This document shows positions 1 through 14,400 of a DNA stretch of 64,000 bases, in pieces. Each line of letters starts with the position of its first letter. Within the stretch, counting starts at the first letter, position 1. The stretch is from Typha latifolia. Lineage: Eukaryota > Streptophyta > Magnoliopsida > Poales > Typhaceae. The stretch lies in the NCBI GenBank assembly GCA_019914945.1, contig CM034101.1:12721188-12785187 (forward strand), read 5' to 3'. A model generated the notes under the pieces. The model was not told where the DNA came from and made no database searches. It saw only the letters and a list, made by a program, of their open reading frames with translations. The position numbers and the translations under genes were made by a program.

Positions 1-2414
1 CTGGAAAGAGAGCATCTCCACGCAATAGAACAAAAGAAAAGGAAAAATAAGATTGAACATTAAAACTTACAGCAATAATTCTAGATACACAAACAAGATA
101 ACTAGATAAGGAAACGCAACAAATTATTCAATTTATTGAAGTAGCTATCGGAATGCATTAAAAAAGGCCTACAACGTTTTAAAAAGGAGGTTAATTAAAT
201 AAAAGAAACAATCAAAAAGAAAGAATTTTGGAATAGCACCTAAAAATTCATAAAAGAGAAATCATGACAATCTAAAAAGAAGTAAAGAACGATAACTAAG
301 AAAATGAGTTAATCAATAGATTCCAGATTAAATCATTATTACTGTATTTACTTTTGTCTGATTAGAAGTTAGAACCACTCTTGACACCCTACTTTGTATT
401 TTCCTGATTCTTCACTTGGCTCCTGCTTTTCAGTTATAAAATTTGAACTATCAACTAATGGATGAAGAGTTACGTAAATCAATTTCCTCTCTATCTTACA
501 AATAGAAAGTTGGATATAAAATTCGGATACTAGTGGGGGAGGATTACCATAGACAAAAGAATATTTCTCCTCCAATTCTTTCTACTTTCTAGTTGAATTT
601 CTCAATCTGTCATTATAACTTGAAAAGTAAAAAATTACAATTCCCATTAGGAATTTGTTGATAGCTGGAAATTGGAATCAATTTGTCAGCCAGGTCAGCT
701 GATACGCTTTAAAATGGTTCTAGTGCTATATATTATTTTTCCATTCTTTCCATGTCGTAGAGTTGAAACCAAGAAATATTTGTTACTTTCCTGATGTTTC
801 CGAATGTTTTCAATAAAACCTTCTCGTAGAAGTGTTTTGACAATATTTTCAGTGACATTTGTAGATGCCAGTCAAACTGTTCTATTTTTTATCCATATCA
901 ACATCTTTAATAGAAGTTAGGGAAAATAGAAAAGTTCACACGTTCTAACATCTCATTATACAATTCCCTAGTTGTTAAACCTCTAGTTACGAAAGACAAG
1001 GCAAGAAGCCAAATTATTAGCCACAGGGAACAGCAGGTATCAACTATGGGAAGTAGATTATGCACATCATCGTTCATAGCTGCCACCAAACTCATTCTTC
1101 ACTTTCTGTGGATGTTATGCATGAATAGCTATGTAATATGTTCCTTACAAGTTTGCACCGTGTACAAGGACACCACCAATAGAGGACCTAGGCTCTTATA
1201 TCAATGTGATCACCCTGAATCAAGTCACCCCACTTTAAAGAATTTAGTTGTGCTAAACTAGAACTAAAGTATTAAAGAACTCTTGCTTTCCCAGCTTCCT
1301 AACAAAATAATTCCCTGATGTCAGCTTGCTCCAATCGAAAACCATACAATTTCTGCCAATCTGCTATACTCAAGTGCTTTAGAAGAAAAATGAAAAACAA
1401 GGAAGAAAAACAGAGTTTGATGGAAAATAAGGTTTCAGCCTTTCTCTCTGCGCACTTCAATAGAGGACTGATATGGTAAAGAAGTAGGTTCAGCCCCTTT
1501 CACATCGAATATTCGAATCAATATACAATTCTTTTGAATGGTAATATATTACAGATCAGCCATGTTATTCTCACTCGAGAGTCAACAAATGCACTACCTC
1601 TTACCCTCCCTCCTTTATTCTTAGGTTCCATGATCCATGACTCAACTTTCAGTAGTGTGAAGTCATCCAATCCTGATCAGATAGGTCCCAGTGAAGAGGG
1701 AAAATTATGAAAAGGTCCAGAATCATTCAGTGAGCTAGGATCTCTATATCAAATTTGTCTCTCAACAACTTTAGCTTATTCTTCATTGTTTAGAATATAT
1801 GATTTAGTCAAACCTTTCCTGCAATAGTAAAATCAGGATTTTCCCACGAGATTTAAAGCACTAAAGGTCTCATATCGCCTCTATTTTAAGGTTGGCCAAC
1901 TTGGCCAACACTGGGTCGTCATACTGTTCTATGGTCCAATTCTGACAACCGAAATGTCAAAGTTGTACAACCTACAAAAGGTTAGTCTTGAAGATCGGAC
2001 TTGGATACGGTCAGTGTAAATTCACCATCTAGGTTATACTCCTGAAGCCAATTTAAGCCACATCCCAATATAGCCTCCAAATTGGATATCTTCAATCTAG
2101 AACAACTAAATATTACAATACCAAATCTAAGAGGTTCACAGATTCACGCTAAAAAAGCAATCATTTGATCCAAGTTGTCAAAACAATTTAAATAGTCCAG
2201 TGATCCACAAGCCAATTAATTAAGTTAAAATATTCTTTCACTGAAAACAGAGCCAAGTATAAGAAAACTCAAGTCAACATTAGTAATTGAAGAGATTTAT
2301 AAGTTGTTATCCCAAATAAACAAAAAAAATATTGGGTACAGCAAATCAAGCTCATTCTCTTCCCTCAATTTCTAGTTGAAAGGAAAATGACAAAACAAAA
2401 TTCATTCAACTTAC

Positions 2415-5400
2415 AATTGTGGAAGCCCAACACAGTTTGATGGAAGCAACACCTTTAACAAACTAGGTATTCCCTCAGTAGGTATTACTCCTAAGTAAAG
2501 AACATTAGTACATAAATAGTCAGTAATAATTTTCTAATTTCAACCTGCACAAACACAAATATTTAGTTTAAATAATTTACTGTAACCTATTTGTGTTGCA
2601 GTTCCAAGATACAAAGGTTGGGGTCTATTTTCCGAAGATATAGTGACATTTCGGAATGTGGTTTGTTCATCCAGACCATAAAGTTCTTTTACCTTGAAAA
2701 GGAAAAAACTATTAGTTATCAATTACAAGCTAAATTAAAGAGGATTATTGTAAGGAAAAAAATGATAAATCAGCACCACAAATGAATAGCAGATTTTACT
2801 ATTTTAATTTGTAACTTTACTGAAATGCTGAAAAGAAGACCAAAAAGGATCCGGCATAAACATAATTTAAAACATATGTATACTAGATGCACCTTTATTC
2901 CATTTTACATCTGCAAAATCATCATTACAAAGTAAATTAATAAATTGTCAAAAAGTAGAATTGTTGAAAAGCAACTTCAGCGCTATGCCACTATCCTTTG
3001 TAAATTGAATGTTAATAAATGACAATTTGCATAACAGCTTTAAACAACTTATAACAAAACCATGATATTCATTCTGTTATCAGGGGACTGCAGGTCAGTA
3101 ACAATATGAAAATATCCATTGTTAAATAGATGACACTACTACAAATTGTTGACCATATGTTGGATCGGAGCCAGAGTTCAATCTTAGGGTGTTAACAACA
3201 CTTGTAATATCTTATAATTTAAACAACTAAGCATTTAGTATTTTGAGATAAAGATATGATAGATCATTAAGTTGTTAACCCATTGGATAACAAATTAGGC
3301 CAAAAGCTTATGATAGAGGTAAAATATCAATAATGTGATCTAACAGGTCGGGCCAAAAGCTTAAGATGGAGGTAAAATATCAATAATGCATGTTATGCCT
3401 TAACAAACAACATCATATGCGGGCCCCTATACATTACATGTGGGCAGATGAGAGACAAGAGAATGTACCTCCCTTAACACCACACTAGAATATATAATAG
3501 AACAATAGGGAGTAATTGGGGCTTGATATTACGTCCTCCAGAAAAATAAGCTCTAATAGACTGATACCATGTTCAATAATCAATGCCAAACATTTTCATC
3601 GGGCTTGATGAATTTTGAACTCTTGACCTTCACAAAAAATAGCATTTGATACCATGATTACAAACGCTTTTCCTTTCTCTTGGAAAGATTGGCAAATTAT
3701 TCTCTTACTTGCTTGTAATAGTTTACGCTAGGGCAACAGTGACGTGGCAAACCATGTATGAAGAAACTTGCAAGAAATATTTATTTTTACAAGAAAATTC
3801 ATCTTCTGTGGAAAGGACTACAACTGTTTAATCAATGAAATACTGAGCCTGAAACTTGCAAGAAATATTTATAATCTGCATGAGATGAAGCAACCCACTA
3901 CCAAAGAGAAAATTGAGATTGAAAATCCTCTTAATAAACTGATATGAGGAAGACCAGTAGTATACAGATACAGTTTCTCATTAAAAAAGAGAGCCCTCCA
4001 AATAAAATGAAATGAATTAGAAGATTTAGGCATCTTGTGCTCATATTAAGTACTAAGAATTTGCAACATTGTTAAGTCCAACGATGGTCGTGCTAGTGGC
4101 ATGTGTCGTGTCATACCACTATCGACATGCTCCTGTACGCTAGTGGCACACCATTGCGTACTAGTGGCACGCCTTTACGTGCCACCGATACGCATTTATA
4201 ATATTTTTAATAATTTTTTAAGAAATATAGCGATGTTTTTAGATCTCCGGTATATCAATCTTTAGTTTTTCGTTCAAATATATGTGTTAAAACATACATT
4301 ATAGTGTTTAATCTTTAAATTATTTTTGTAAATAACCTATTTTATTAAAGATAAAGCAATAGATAATATAAATATTACTCAATAGTCAACACATAATATA
4401 ATTGAATATATTCATTAAAGCTAATAATTAAACACTCCATAATATAATTGAACACATAATATTAATTAATAATAGTTCAATAATTAATAATATCTAGTTG
4501 AACGTAAAATGATAAAAAAAATCAAAAACTTCATTTGTCGGCACAAAAATAACACGAAAATATTGCATTCTATTGATATTCTTCAAAACTCAACTGATAG
4601 TATTGCTCGTTGTAACATCCCACATAATCTTCATACAAATAAGAATTTTATAATTCTCTTATGATATGATATGAATATTGAACATACACAAGAACGACTA
4701 GCACCAACACAGGCACACCATATGTAACACTCTAAAATAAAATAAAATAAAAAACCCAATGCAAGCGCCAAGTGAGTGCGTCCCTGTTTCCCCTGCCACC
4801 CGTCCTCTTTCTCCTTCTCTTCTTCTTCTTCTTCCCCTGCCGTACATGCCACCGACGCCCCTCCCCTATTTCCTTTCCCCCCACTACGCCATCCCCCCTC
4901 CCTCACCTTCTCTCGGGTTGCCGACGCCGAAGCCGCGGAGCCAACGGCCGACGAGGCCAACCGCACGACCCCTCGATAAATCGTTTTTTGTTGTTGTTGT
5001 TTTCTTTCTTCCCTGTACTTACCCCCTCGGTCGTTGTGCCTTACCCGACTGCGTGGCTGCGCCGTCGACCTTGATAGTGGTTGCATCTCTCTCCTCGATT
5101 TCCTCTTCTCTTTTCCATCCCCTTCCCTCCGGCTAGCCACCCACCCCGGGTGAGAGCCGCGGGCCACCGACCTCGAGGGTGGGCTACCCGCAGCGTGGCC
5201 CCACCGGCAGCGTCGGGCCCTTCTCTCTCCCCCCTGTCTCCTTCCTTCTGAAGGAGATGGTGAGGGACGGTGAGGGTTTATTTAACCCCCACCCATCCCC
5301 TTAGTGGGCTGCGGGCTGATGCGGTTCAGCCCGCAGCCCATTAAGCCAACTTTGGTGGGCTGCAGACCGCACAGCCCACCAACCCAATCTTGGTGGGCTG

Positions 5401-8400
5401 CGGTCAGACCGCATCCCACTAAACTAAGATTTGGGTGGGCTACAGACTGCAGCCCACCAATCAAATCTTTGGTGGGCTGTGGTCCAACCGTAGCCCACCA
5501 CAGCTAGCCTTGTGGGCTGCAGTGGGACTGCAGCCCACCAAGGCCTCCCTTGCCTATTGGGTTAGGCTTGAGCCCAACCTAACACCCTAGCCTAGGCCCA
5601 TTTGGGGTCATTTGGACCCTATAGCTCCATTTCTTTATTCCACCTAATTAATTAGCCTAACCACTCCTTTAAAGACAAATTATTATCACCTAAATAGTGT
5701 AAATTTTAGGATGGCATAGAACTCACCCTAAGAGACCTTTGACTCATGTATATGTCTAAACCTAAATTTTCTAATAAGGTAATTAATTCTATTAATTCGC
5801 TAATTTAACATATGGCTTTACTTGTATGAATTAATAGGATCGACACTGCGTGAGGAGGATTTTGGGATTCCGGAGGAGCCGGCTAGCTGAGGGTTTATAC
5901 TCTATACTTAGAACTAGATTATGATGATAGTAAGAACATGATTGTGAGACGGAGATATATCTCTAGCGGTACCCGACAACGCAAGGTTAGAACGTCCATT
6001 GATGAGTTGAGGGCTCCTGATTCTCCCGCTAAGGGCAGTGATGATTTAGAGATAGTGAGATATGGGCCCACGACCGAGGTCCTTAGTCTGATGGCTACAG
6101 ACAACCGGTCACATACAGTGTCGCCATACATATTTAGGTGGCATTACCGCTAAATGTGTATATATCCCTTCTTGATGTATGAGATGATGGATGGTTATAT
6201 GATGGATGATTTTCTTGAGAATATCTACATTGTGTGGTGAGTGGCTCGGTGAGCTATGATAAAACATAATTAATGCCTTGGTGAGCATGAAATGACTAAA
6301 CTACTCTTTTACTTCTAAGCATAACATTTAAATACTATGATTAGGATTTGTATGAATAAATGTATCAGGCTTTATACCTGTGTGGACTTATCCTGATATG
6401 ATTAGGAGTTGGAGTATTCCAGGATAGTGACGTGTAAACTTTATTGCTTGCATTGATTTAGTAACTTATAGTAAGTCATTCAAATAAGCGTATTTTTATT
6501 GCTAGCAACTATAGGCATGCATTGGATATGCACCTGTGATTTCATTATTATAGATTGTATGAATTCTACTCGCTGAGCTGTGTGCTCACCACCTCTTGGT
6601 GGCATCATTTCAGAGCTGAGGGAAGCAGGTGCGGACAACGAAGAGTAGCTGCCTTTTATTCTAGTTATGACTATTTCTATTAGTTGTATTGAGCCCCTGC
6701 GAGGGTGTTATGATGGACGTTGTATTTTGGACATTAGAGTTGCATTTTGGATGTGTATCTTGAAGGCTTATTGTGGCCTGTGGAACTTGTATCCGGACTC
6801 ATATTTGTTTGAGATTAATTATGATATGAACATATATGTGCCTTGTGAAAACCTATTACTGGCAGGTCACGTGATGCGCCGCGTGGAGGGATTTATCCAT
6901 GCGGTATACGCGTGTATTTGGAGATTTGGGTGTTTCACCATAAGTATATACAGATTGTGGATATATAGTATAATAAGGATGTTGTGGCTTCGATTGGTGT
7001 GATTGATATGAAAGTAATAATAATGAACTCATTATCCTATGAGTGCACCTCTCCTAAAATTCTGCTACCTACAAACTCAAATTATTTATAAAAAAAATAC
7101 ATCTATGAGAAAGTTGTGCTACAGAAAAGCATGTCTCATCTCCATCATTACTGCCATTTAGTCTCGTCATTAACATCTATAGTCTCATCATCATCAATTA
7201 TATCTACGTCTTCCACATGGTCGATTGATCAATTGATTTGATAACAATTGATGAAAATAGAAAAAACTAAAAAAAATATTCCACATGGTATAATGACAAG
7301 CACAACTCGGCACGGCACGCATGCCGGTTGACACAGGGGTATGCAACTAGCACACCCCATTCCAAGTGTCGTGCCATTACTAGCACGGCCATCCATGACT
7401 TAAGTCAGCATTTTGCAGCATATTGACTATTTTATCAATTAGAATAATGTACTCTAGTGCTCAACAAACGCCTCAGTGCAGTCTCCGAACCGATGTGGAG
7501 CCTTTTTTTTTCCTATTTTTGTCAATCATCATCAAATCAACTTTAGTCATTTTCTTAACAAACATAATATGATATGTGGAGCCCCTTTTTTAACTTTTTC
7601 TTAATTCCATCAATTATCATCAATCAACTTTAATATTATGTGTTGAAGGCTTCGACGGTAGTTTTAGCCTCTCCATGCATCTACGAAAAGTGTGAGTCTT
7701 TCTACCTCACAGGAACACTTCACAAGCCTTTAAAGGAGGTGTCATAGGCATTCGCCATGCCATGTGCCAGTTGAAACAGCCATCCATGGTCCCTTTTAGG
7801 TCAATTATTTATCTAAAAGTATGAAAAGGGCCAACTAGGCACCAAGCAAGTACTCATCAGTTGACACAAGACAGTGTGATTAGGAATAACCGAAGAAACC
7901 ACTAGTTACTTATGACTGTTCCTCGAGTTAATTTCAAATGTTTCCTTAGTCTAAATACCCATTTTGTCTTTCTTTAGTGATCTAACAAATTTCATTCCTT
8001 CAATTTTTTTCTACATGTTAATGGGTAGAGCATGATGACCATGTATGTTAAGACATAGGTGGCATCAAAAGTGTTGATTGTACGGTGAAATGTACAAACA
8101 AGATCTACAACTCTCCTAAAATACATTGAATCACCTTACAATATCTTTTGGCAGTATGAGAAAGCTTCAAAGAACATGGCTTGTAATTGAAATGAGTATT
8201 TTGGTACTAATGCTATCATCTGAAAGAACCGAAATCTCTGCTACCAATTTGGTATAAATTTCTGCATATCAAGATATTTGGCAACATTTTGAGGGTTTGG
8301 AATCTTTTTTGTTTTTCTTTCTTGGAATTAGCACAGTAGATTTTGTTAATACAGCTCATATATATATATAAAATAGTGTGCAGTACCAATAATGTCTCCA

Positions 8401-11400
8401 TAGTAGCAGATTCAGTAAGTCTCCAAGATGGTTCTGAAGTAAATTCCTCCATCAAGATATGTTGCCACAACTATTGATCATAAGGATAGTTTCAAAAGAA
8501 GGCTGATTGATAGAGGCCACACTCGCAATGAAGGTAAGTTCAAAAAATATTTACTACATGAAATCATGTGAATTGAACTTAACGGCCACGATGCTCTTCA
8601 AGAAGATTATCTGTATTAAATAATCTCTTCCATAATAATACACAGATACACTGTCAACTGACCGAAGAAGTACCAAAGATTCACCATATAAGGTTGTCAA
8701 GGAACACATACAAGCTCCTATGTTCAGAATAAAAACTTTATCTTGTGGACCATGTCATCTTGGGAGAGAAGTAAAAAGAAAAAGATGCGAGGTGGTTTTG
8801 ATGCTTCAAAATTAAGGTGAATGATTGCAAATACAAATAAACAGACAAAAGTAACAACCATATTAAAATACAGACCTTGCACAATAGGTCTTCAACAGGA
8901 GCACCATCAAACCATTCAAAGGGCTTTCCATTACATTCTCCCCACAACAAACCTCCATCACCATATTCTCCCCAGCGAGATGTGCCTGAAGGTGGCGCTA
9001 ATCATCATCATTTACTTAAAACAAAAGGACAAAAATGTCAAACAGAAAATCATACTGGCAGAAATTGTAATGGAATAAGTAAACATATTCATTGAACTAC
9101 CAAGTAAAATGCAGAGACATGCTAATCTCCATCACAACAAATCATCTACCATCAAATACGGTATTGTTAAGGTGAAAGCATCTGTTAATTAATTATAATA
9201 AAAATATCAGACAAAGACATTTGTAAGAATCTGGCTTAATGTCCAAACCTGAAGAATTATGTCTCAAAGAAGTATGCAGGTATAAATGATGATAACGACA
9301 AGTACGAATCTTGGTAACTATTGCCTCTTCTGTGAGCCCATCTTCTGCTAAATATGTTTTCATGGTTTCTAGTACTGATATCATGCAATATCCTTTTGCA
9401 GAATGTGAGATTCCTGAAAAACAAAGTGAAGTCCATAAAGTTGCTAGTAGAATGATCAAACTAAAGTAATTGTCTGTTCATTGCAGAGCTTGTAATCATT
9501 AGTTACATTTAGGCCAATTTCCTGATGGAACAGGTATTCATGTTTTGGAGGATATTTAGTAACATAATTGATTTCATTCAATACATGTTAACATTACAAG
9601 AGCAAGGATGATCTAGTTCACAACAAAGCAGATCCTAGACAGCAACAGAGGAAGCATATTTCTGGATAAAGAAAATAGAAAAGCAGAAGAACCAAATAGA
9701 TCTTATATTAATTGTTCTCATGCCAACAAAATGTACACCATATTTTCACAGAAAATATCATCTTAAGAACCTTAAAGAATGGTCTTGTTAGGGTAGATCT
9801 ATGAGAGAAAAAAATGCACATAGTAGCAAAAAAGAATACGATACATCTTATGCTGGCAAGTTGATATGCAGAAAATTTAAAACAAAATGTACAGATGATA
9901 ACTAGCATCTAGCCATCTACATTTACTTGCTTGGGCCTCTGGCAATAGGTCATCATAAAAGGGTACAAAAGGATCCGATACTAATTGGACAGGCCAAGTC
10001 TATATCCAGTTTTCTATTCCAGTTACAGCTAAAGAGAGTCAGGTCAATAAGTTGATAATGAACTTGGTAACAGTGACTGGGTATCCGGATTAGAAGTGGA
10101 CATCAGATTTATCAATAGTCAGATTCACTCAGATATATAGTGAATCAATAAAATATATGAAGAATCAGGGGCTCACATGAAATCGGATGGATAAAATTCA
10201 ACTGTTTTCAATCCCAGATGCACATCTCATTACCACACTTAATTTATGTTAATTCAATTCCCAAGTTTGACATCGTTACAGTTGAACAAATAAAGAATTC
10301 CATATACAAGTGACACAGAAAGTCATAAAACTAAGCTGGCAGGGCTGATTTATAAGATGCAATGGAAATGACAGTATATAGATGTAAAGGAGCAAATGCA
10401 TGGAGAAAAAAACACTCTTGGAGTTTTCACTAGGTTAGTATGAATTTACATGCAGTTAACTGAGAATGAATTTGGGTTAATTTAAAATGCATGTTTAAAA
10501 GTAGTGAATCAGTATAGCTGTACTAATCATCATGGTTTTGTTACAAACCAATTCTGGAATGATCAGAACATATGAAAATTATGATATTTTTATGGGAGAA
10601 AGTCTCAGAAGCACGGATCTAACGGGCTTTGGTTTCACATGATTCTGAGATCTGGATGAAAAATTAAAAATAAAACAGTAAGGGAAGGTCAAAACAGGAC
10701 AGAAGTGAAAATATCAAACATTGCAACTCGATTGCTTAGAGGGTGCATTTTGAGCTTGGACATGCGCGGAGGTGGTACCACGAGTAGAAGTGGGGCCATG
10801 GAAAAATATACAAAAGATCATTGGGCCACGCGGGTTCTCAAATAGCTTTGTAGACGATTTATTTGGGCAATCGATGGCATGACCTATAAACAGCGCCGCT
10901 AAACAGACGAGTTCCTTTCTGGACCGTCCGCAGTTGTCGGAGGGTGGTGATGGACCGCCGTAAAGTAGGGTGCTTGTGAAGGAAGATGCTAACTAGGGTT
11001 TGGAAAGAGAAGATAAACGGTAATAGAGGTGATGATGAAAGAGTAATTCACTTCTACTCCTAGTTTACTCTTATGACTACTCCTATGCTACTTTTACTCT
11101 TACTCCTAAGATAGTCTAAGGTCAAAATATAATAAAATATTTACAAATCACAGCCTATATTTTGCCTATTTTGTGATTCACACCCGTCTTTAAGGATTTT
11201 GTAAACCAACCCCTCATTTTCTCCTATAATTCTCATTTAACACCCTGAGTTAACTTAGACAGTACTAGAAAAGAAATATTTCGTTATAATATACAAAATA
11301 ATTTATAAATATCTAAATTACCCCTATTTTCTTCATTCTAATTTTCTCTTCCCAAAGAAGAAGAAGAAGAAAAAGAAAAGGAAGAGGAGAGGGAGAGGGA

Positions 11401-14400
11401 AAAATGAGGAAAGGTGGTGGCGGCAACGGTGACGCGGCAAAGGAGATAGAAGGGGAAGATGGAGGGATATAGAATATGAAAGAGAATGGTGGGGGTATTT
11501 TAGTAATTTAGTCGACATTAGTTAGACAAAATAACATTAAAGTGTTAAATAAGAATTATAGAGGAAAAGAAGGGGCAGGTTACAAAATTCTCAAGAACGA
11601 CATGCAAATCACAAAATAGGTAAAATGTAGTGTGTGATTTGTAAAAATCTCAAACATAATTCTTAATTCTTCATTAAATGCTTGAATGATTCAATAAAGA
11701 AACTCAGCTCTTCTATATATAAACGACGGGTACAATGAGTTCTATTAGGACTAGCCATAAAAGCTTATACGATTCGAACTAGGATTTGCCTTAAAGGCTT
11801 CCACAACTCGAAATAAAATTTGTCCTAAAGAATTACACGATTCGAACTAGGATTTGTCTTAAATGTTTATATGGTTTAATTGAATTTGCTTTAAAGACTT
11901 ACTTGACTTAACTAAACTTGTCTTAAGAGCTTACATGACATAACTAGATTTATCTTAAAGGCTTATATAACATAACTAGACTTGTCTTAAAGGCTTACGT
12001 AAAAGATAAATAAACTAAATCCATCGAGCCAAATGCCCCTATGAGTCAATCCAATTTGACCTGGTTCGTATCAGGTTTAGTCTACTTTCTTGAATGAAAA
12101 GCAATCTAGAACAACAAAGATTTTGCTAAGCATCAAAACAAAATAAGAAACAACAGAAAGACAATGAAAATATATCATATGAAGTTCTTACACATGTACA
12201 AGATATATTTGTCGGACAAAATATTGGTTTGAATTAGTCAAGTCAGCAACATAATATTACATAAAACCAAGGAAAAGTGTCCCAACATAAACATGAAAAT
12301 CATCAGATAATGAATAAATTACCAACTACAGGCATTGGATCTGGAAACTCAACATCATGGTCAACTCCAGCAAGTCCAAAAACATATGGGCTACCTGGAT
12401 GTGCATGACTGCAACAAATCACCAAGTCAGAATTATATACAAAAAAAAATGTCAAAAGAAGAAGGGAAAAACAATTACCAAACAAACACACTAAAATCAG
12501 CAATTTCAAATAAAAATTTATGCCAAGATGAGATCAAAAGTAATACACAAAGGATACGAAGAAAGAAATTTTGAAACATGAATATGAGCCACATTATTCT
12601 AGAATATGTACAGAGAAATGAAAACTATAAGGGAGACACACAATTGTAAACATAATATAAGTTCAAAAATGTAAACTATTAGTATGTTTTAATATAATAA
12701 TCAATATCAACTGTAGATATGTCTCTAAATTGGAAACAGGGTGGCTACAACTTACATGTTATAAACATATCCAAATGTTGTCCATGTTAGCAAAGTTCCT
12801 AACAAGTCAATTTGTTGGATTAACATGATACCAGAGTTGTTCACAAGGTGATGGTATTGTTGGTATCCTTTTCTCCACATGAATAGCTTCAGGTTGGATT
12901 CACTCCTTTGGATTCCTTCCAGTCTCGATCCGTGGCTTATTTGAGGATGATAACCAAACTAATGGCTTAGGTTAAGTACTTAGTAGTCACTTAAATGTTT
13001 AACCTTTGGTTCCTTGTCGGCCGAAAAGTTCTAATTATGATGCTGTTCCAAAATAACTGAAGAAAAACTGAGAAGGAGAAAAGGAAAGGATGCAAAATCC
13101 AATCATGCAAATCTGAAATAAAAAGCTAGACATGTCGACAAAAATCAGGAATGAGTATGAAAGATAGAGATGAAAAAACAGGTAACCATTAAATTTGAAT
13201 GTGTAATGTACAATGAACAGCATGTCAGAAGATGATATAAAGAGACAGCCCTAGATCATGCAATTTATATGTCAGAAAGCAGGAGATATATGAAAACAAG
13301 GGTTCCAATATTCTTAACTCACTGAACTTTTGCATACTTGTCCATTGTTTTGTCAAAAAAGCTGTTCTTTAAAGAAGTAAAAGAACTGTTAAGATGCTGA
13401 TCATGATTCTCAATAAGTTAACAAGTCAATCTAGAAAGACACATAAGACTTCCCAAATTTCAATAGGAAAAGCTACTTCAGTTAGAATGGTTGAATCACA
13501 TGCCTCAATTATGATTATGGTTTTTGGATGAATAACATCTACACTCAGTCAAAGACACTCTATATCTTCAGTAGTAATAAGGGTACAGCTGCAGACATCT
13601 TGCCCTCCCCAGACCTGCATGGGAGGGAACCTCATAATATATATACTATATACAATATGAATTCCCTTCAGCCAAGAACCAAAACAACAGTAGTCCACTT
13701 GGCATGAGCTCGTGATGACAATAAGTCTGAACCCATGGAGGGAAGCCCAAAATACGACATAGAAAGAATCATCAGGGAAGAATGTGATAATTTGGAGAAC
13801 TATTAAAACAGTTGCGATTCACAATAACTTGCAATAACTTTTAATTGGTCCCCGTACTTCCATTTTTATCACAAAAATTCATGGCCACAACTTTATAGAA
13901 TTGATCCTAATGGTTTCATTTCTATAAAAGATCCTTATGGTTTTGCAATAATTTTGAAGTAATCCATGCCAACAATGGTCGTGCTGGTCCGGCACAGGTG
14001 CATGCCGACCCATGCCGATGTGGAGCCTTTTTTTTTTCTTTTTTTTTCAATCAATCATCGTCAATCAACTTTAGTATTTCATGCAACATTCTTGTGTCAT
14101 TCTTATACCAACAAATGAAGTCTTTAATCATTCCCGTCATTCTACGTTTAATCAAATATTAGTTTTAATTATTAAAGTATTATCAGTTAATACTATGTAT
14201 TGAATGTTATTATGTACTTAATCATATTAGGGAGTGTTCAACCATTAATGTTAGTTTTGATAAATATCTCCAATCATATTGTGTTAAATAATATTTATAT
14301 ATGACTATTAATATATCTTTAATAAATAGGTCATTTACAAAATTAATCTAAAAATAAAATACTGTAATATAGGTTTTAATACATATATTAAACCAAAAAT

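Larger units (their letters stand above)
4079..7397. mobile_element. CAAYGATGG hAT-like MITE, copy R1, split by a solo LTR
   Basis: The left end at 4079 reads CAACGATGGTCGTGC and the right end reads GCACGGCCATCCATG, an inverted pair. GTTAAGTC lies just left and CTTAAGTC one base right of the right end, a near-perfect 8-bp target duplication. Without the LTR at 4723-6937 the element is about 1.1 kb. Its AT-rich body matches copy R2 (54640-55632) in reverse orientation, including a CACCTCTCCTAA segment and a CTTCATACAAATAAG segment. It lies in MSH1 intron 10. No transposase is present. Confidence 0.7.

Noticed and set aside
369..1095. Two minus-strand frames (369-575 and 907-1095) as possible further MSH1 exons
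   Set aside because: Neither resembles the expected next MSH1 segment (VRDLLLNPP and following), and splice phase does not fit. The CTCTCTTTCCAG on the minus strand at 1-12 looks like the acceptor for an exon beyond the window edge.
4631..5167. 178-codon minus-strand frame and overlapping plus-strand frames
   Set aside because: They cross the LTR boundary at 4723 and consist of low-complexity Arg/Glu/Gly or Ser/Pro runs from the C/T-rich LTR start.
5938..6153. 71-codon reading frame in solo LTR 1, repeated with the same length on the minus strand at 52274-52489 in solo LTR 2
   Set aside because: About 64 of 71 residues agree, which looks like conservation, but by eye roughly seven of ten base differences change an amino acid, as expected without selection. 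The copies are alike because they are the same LTR. No domain or start context supports a protein.
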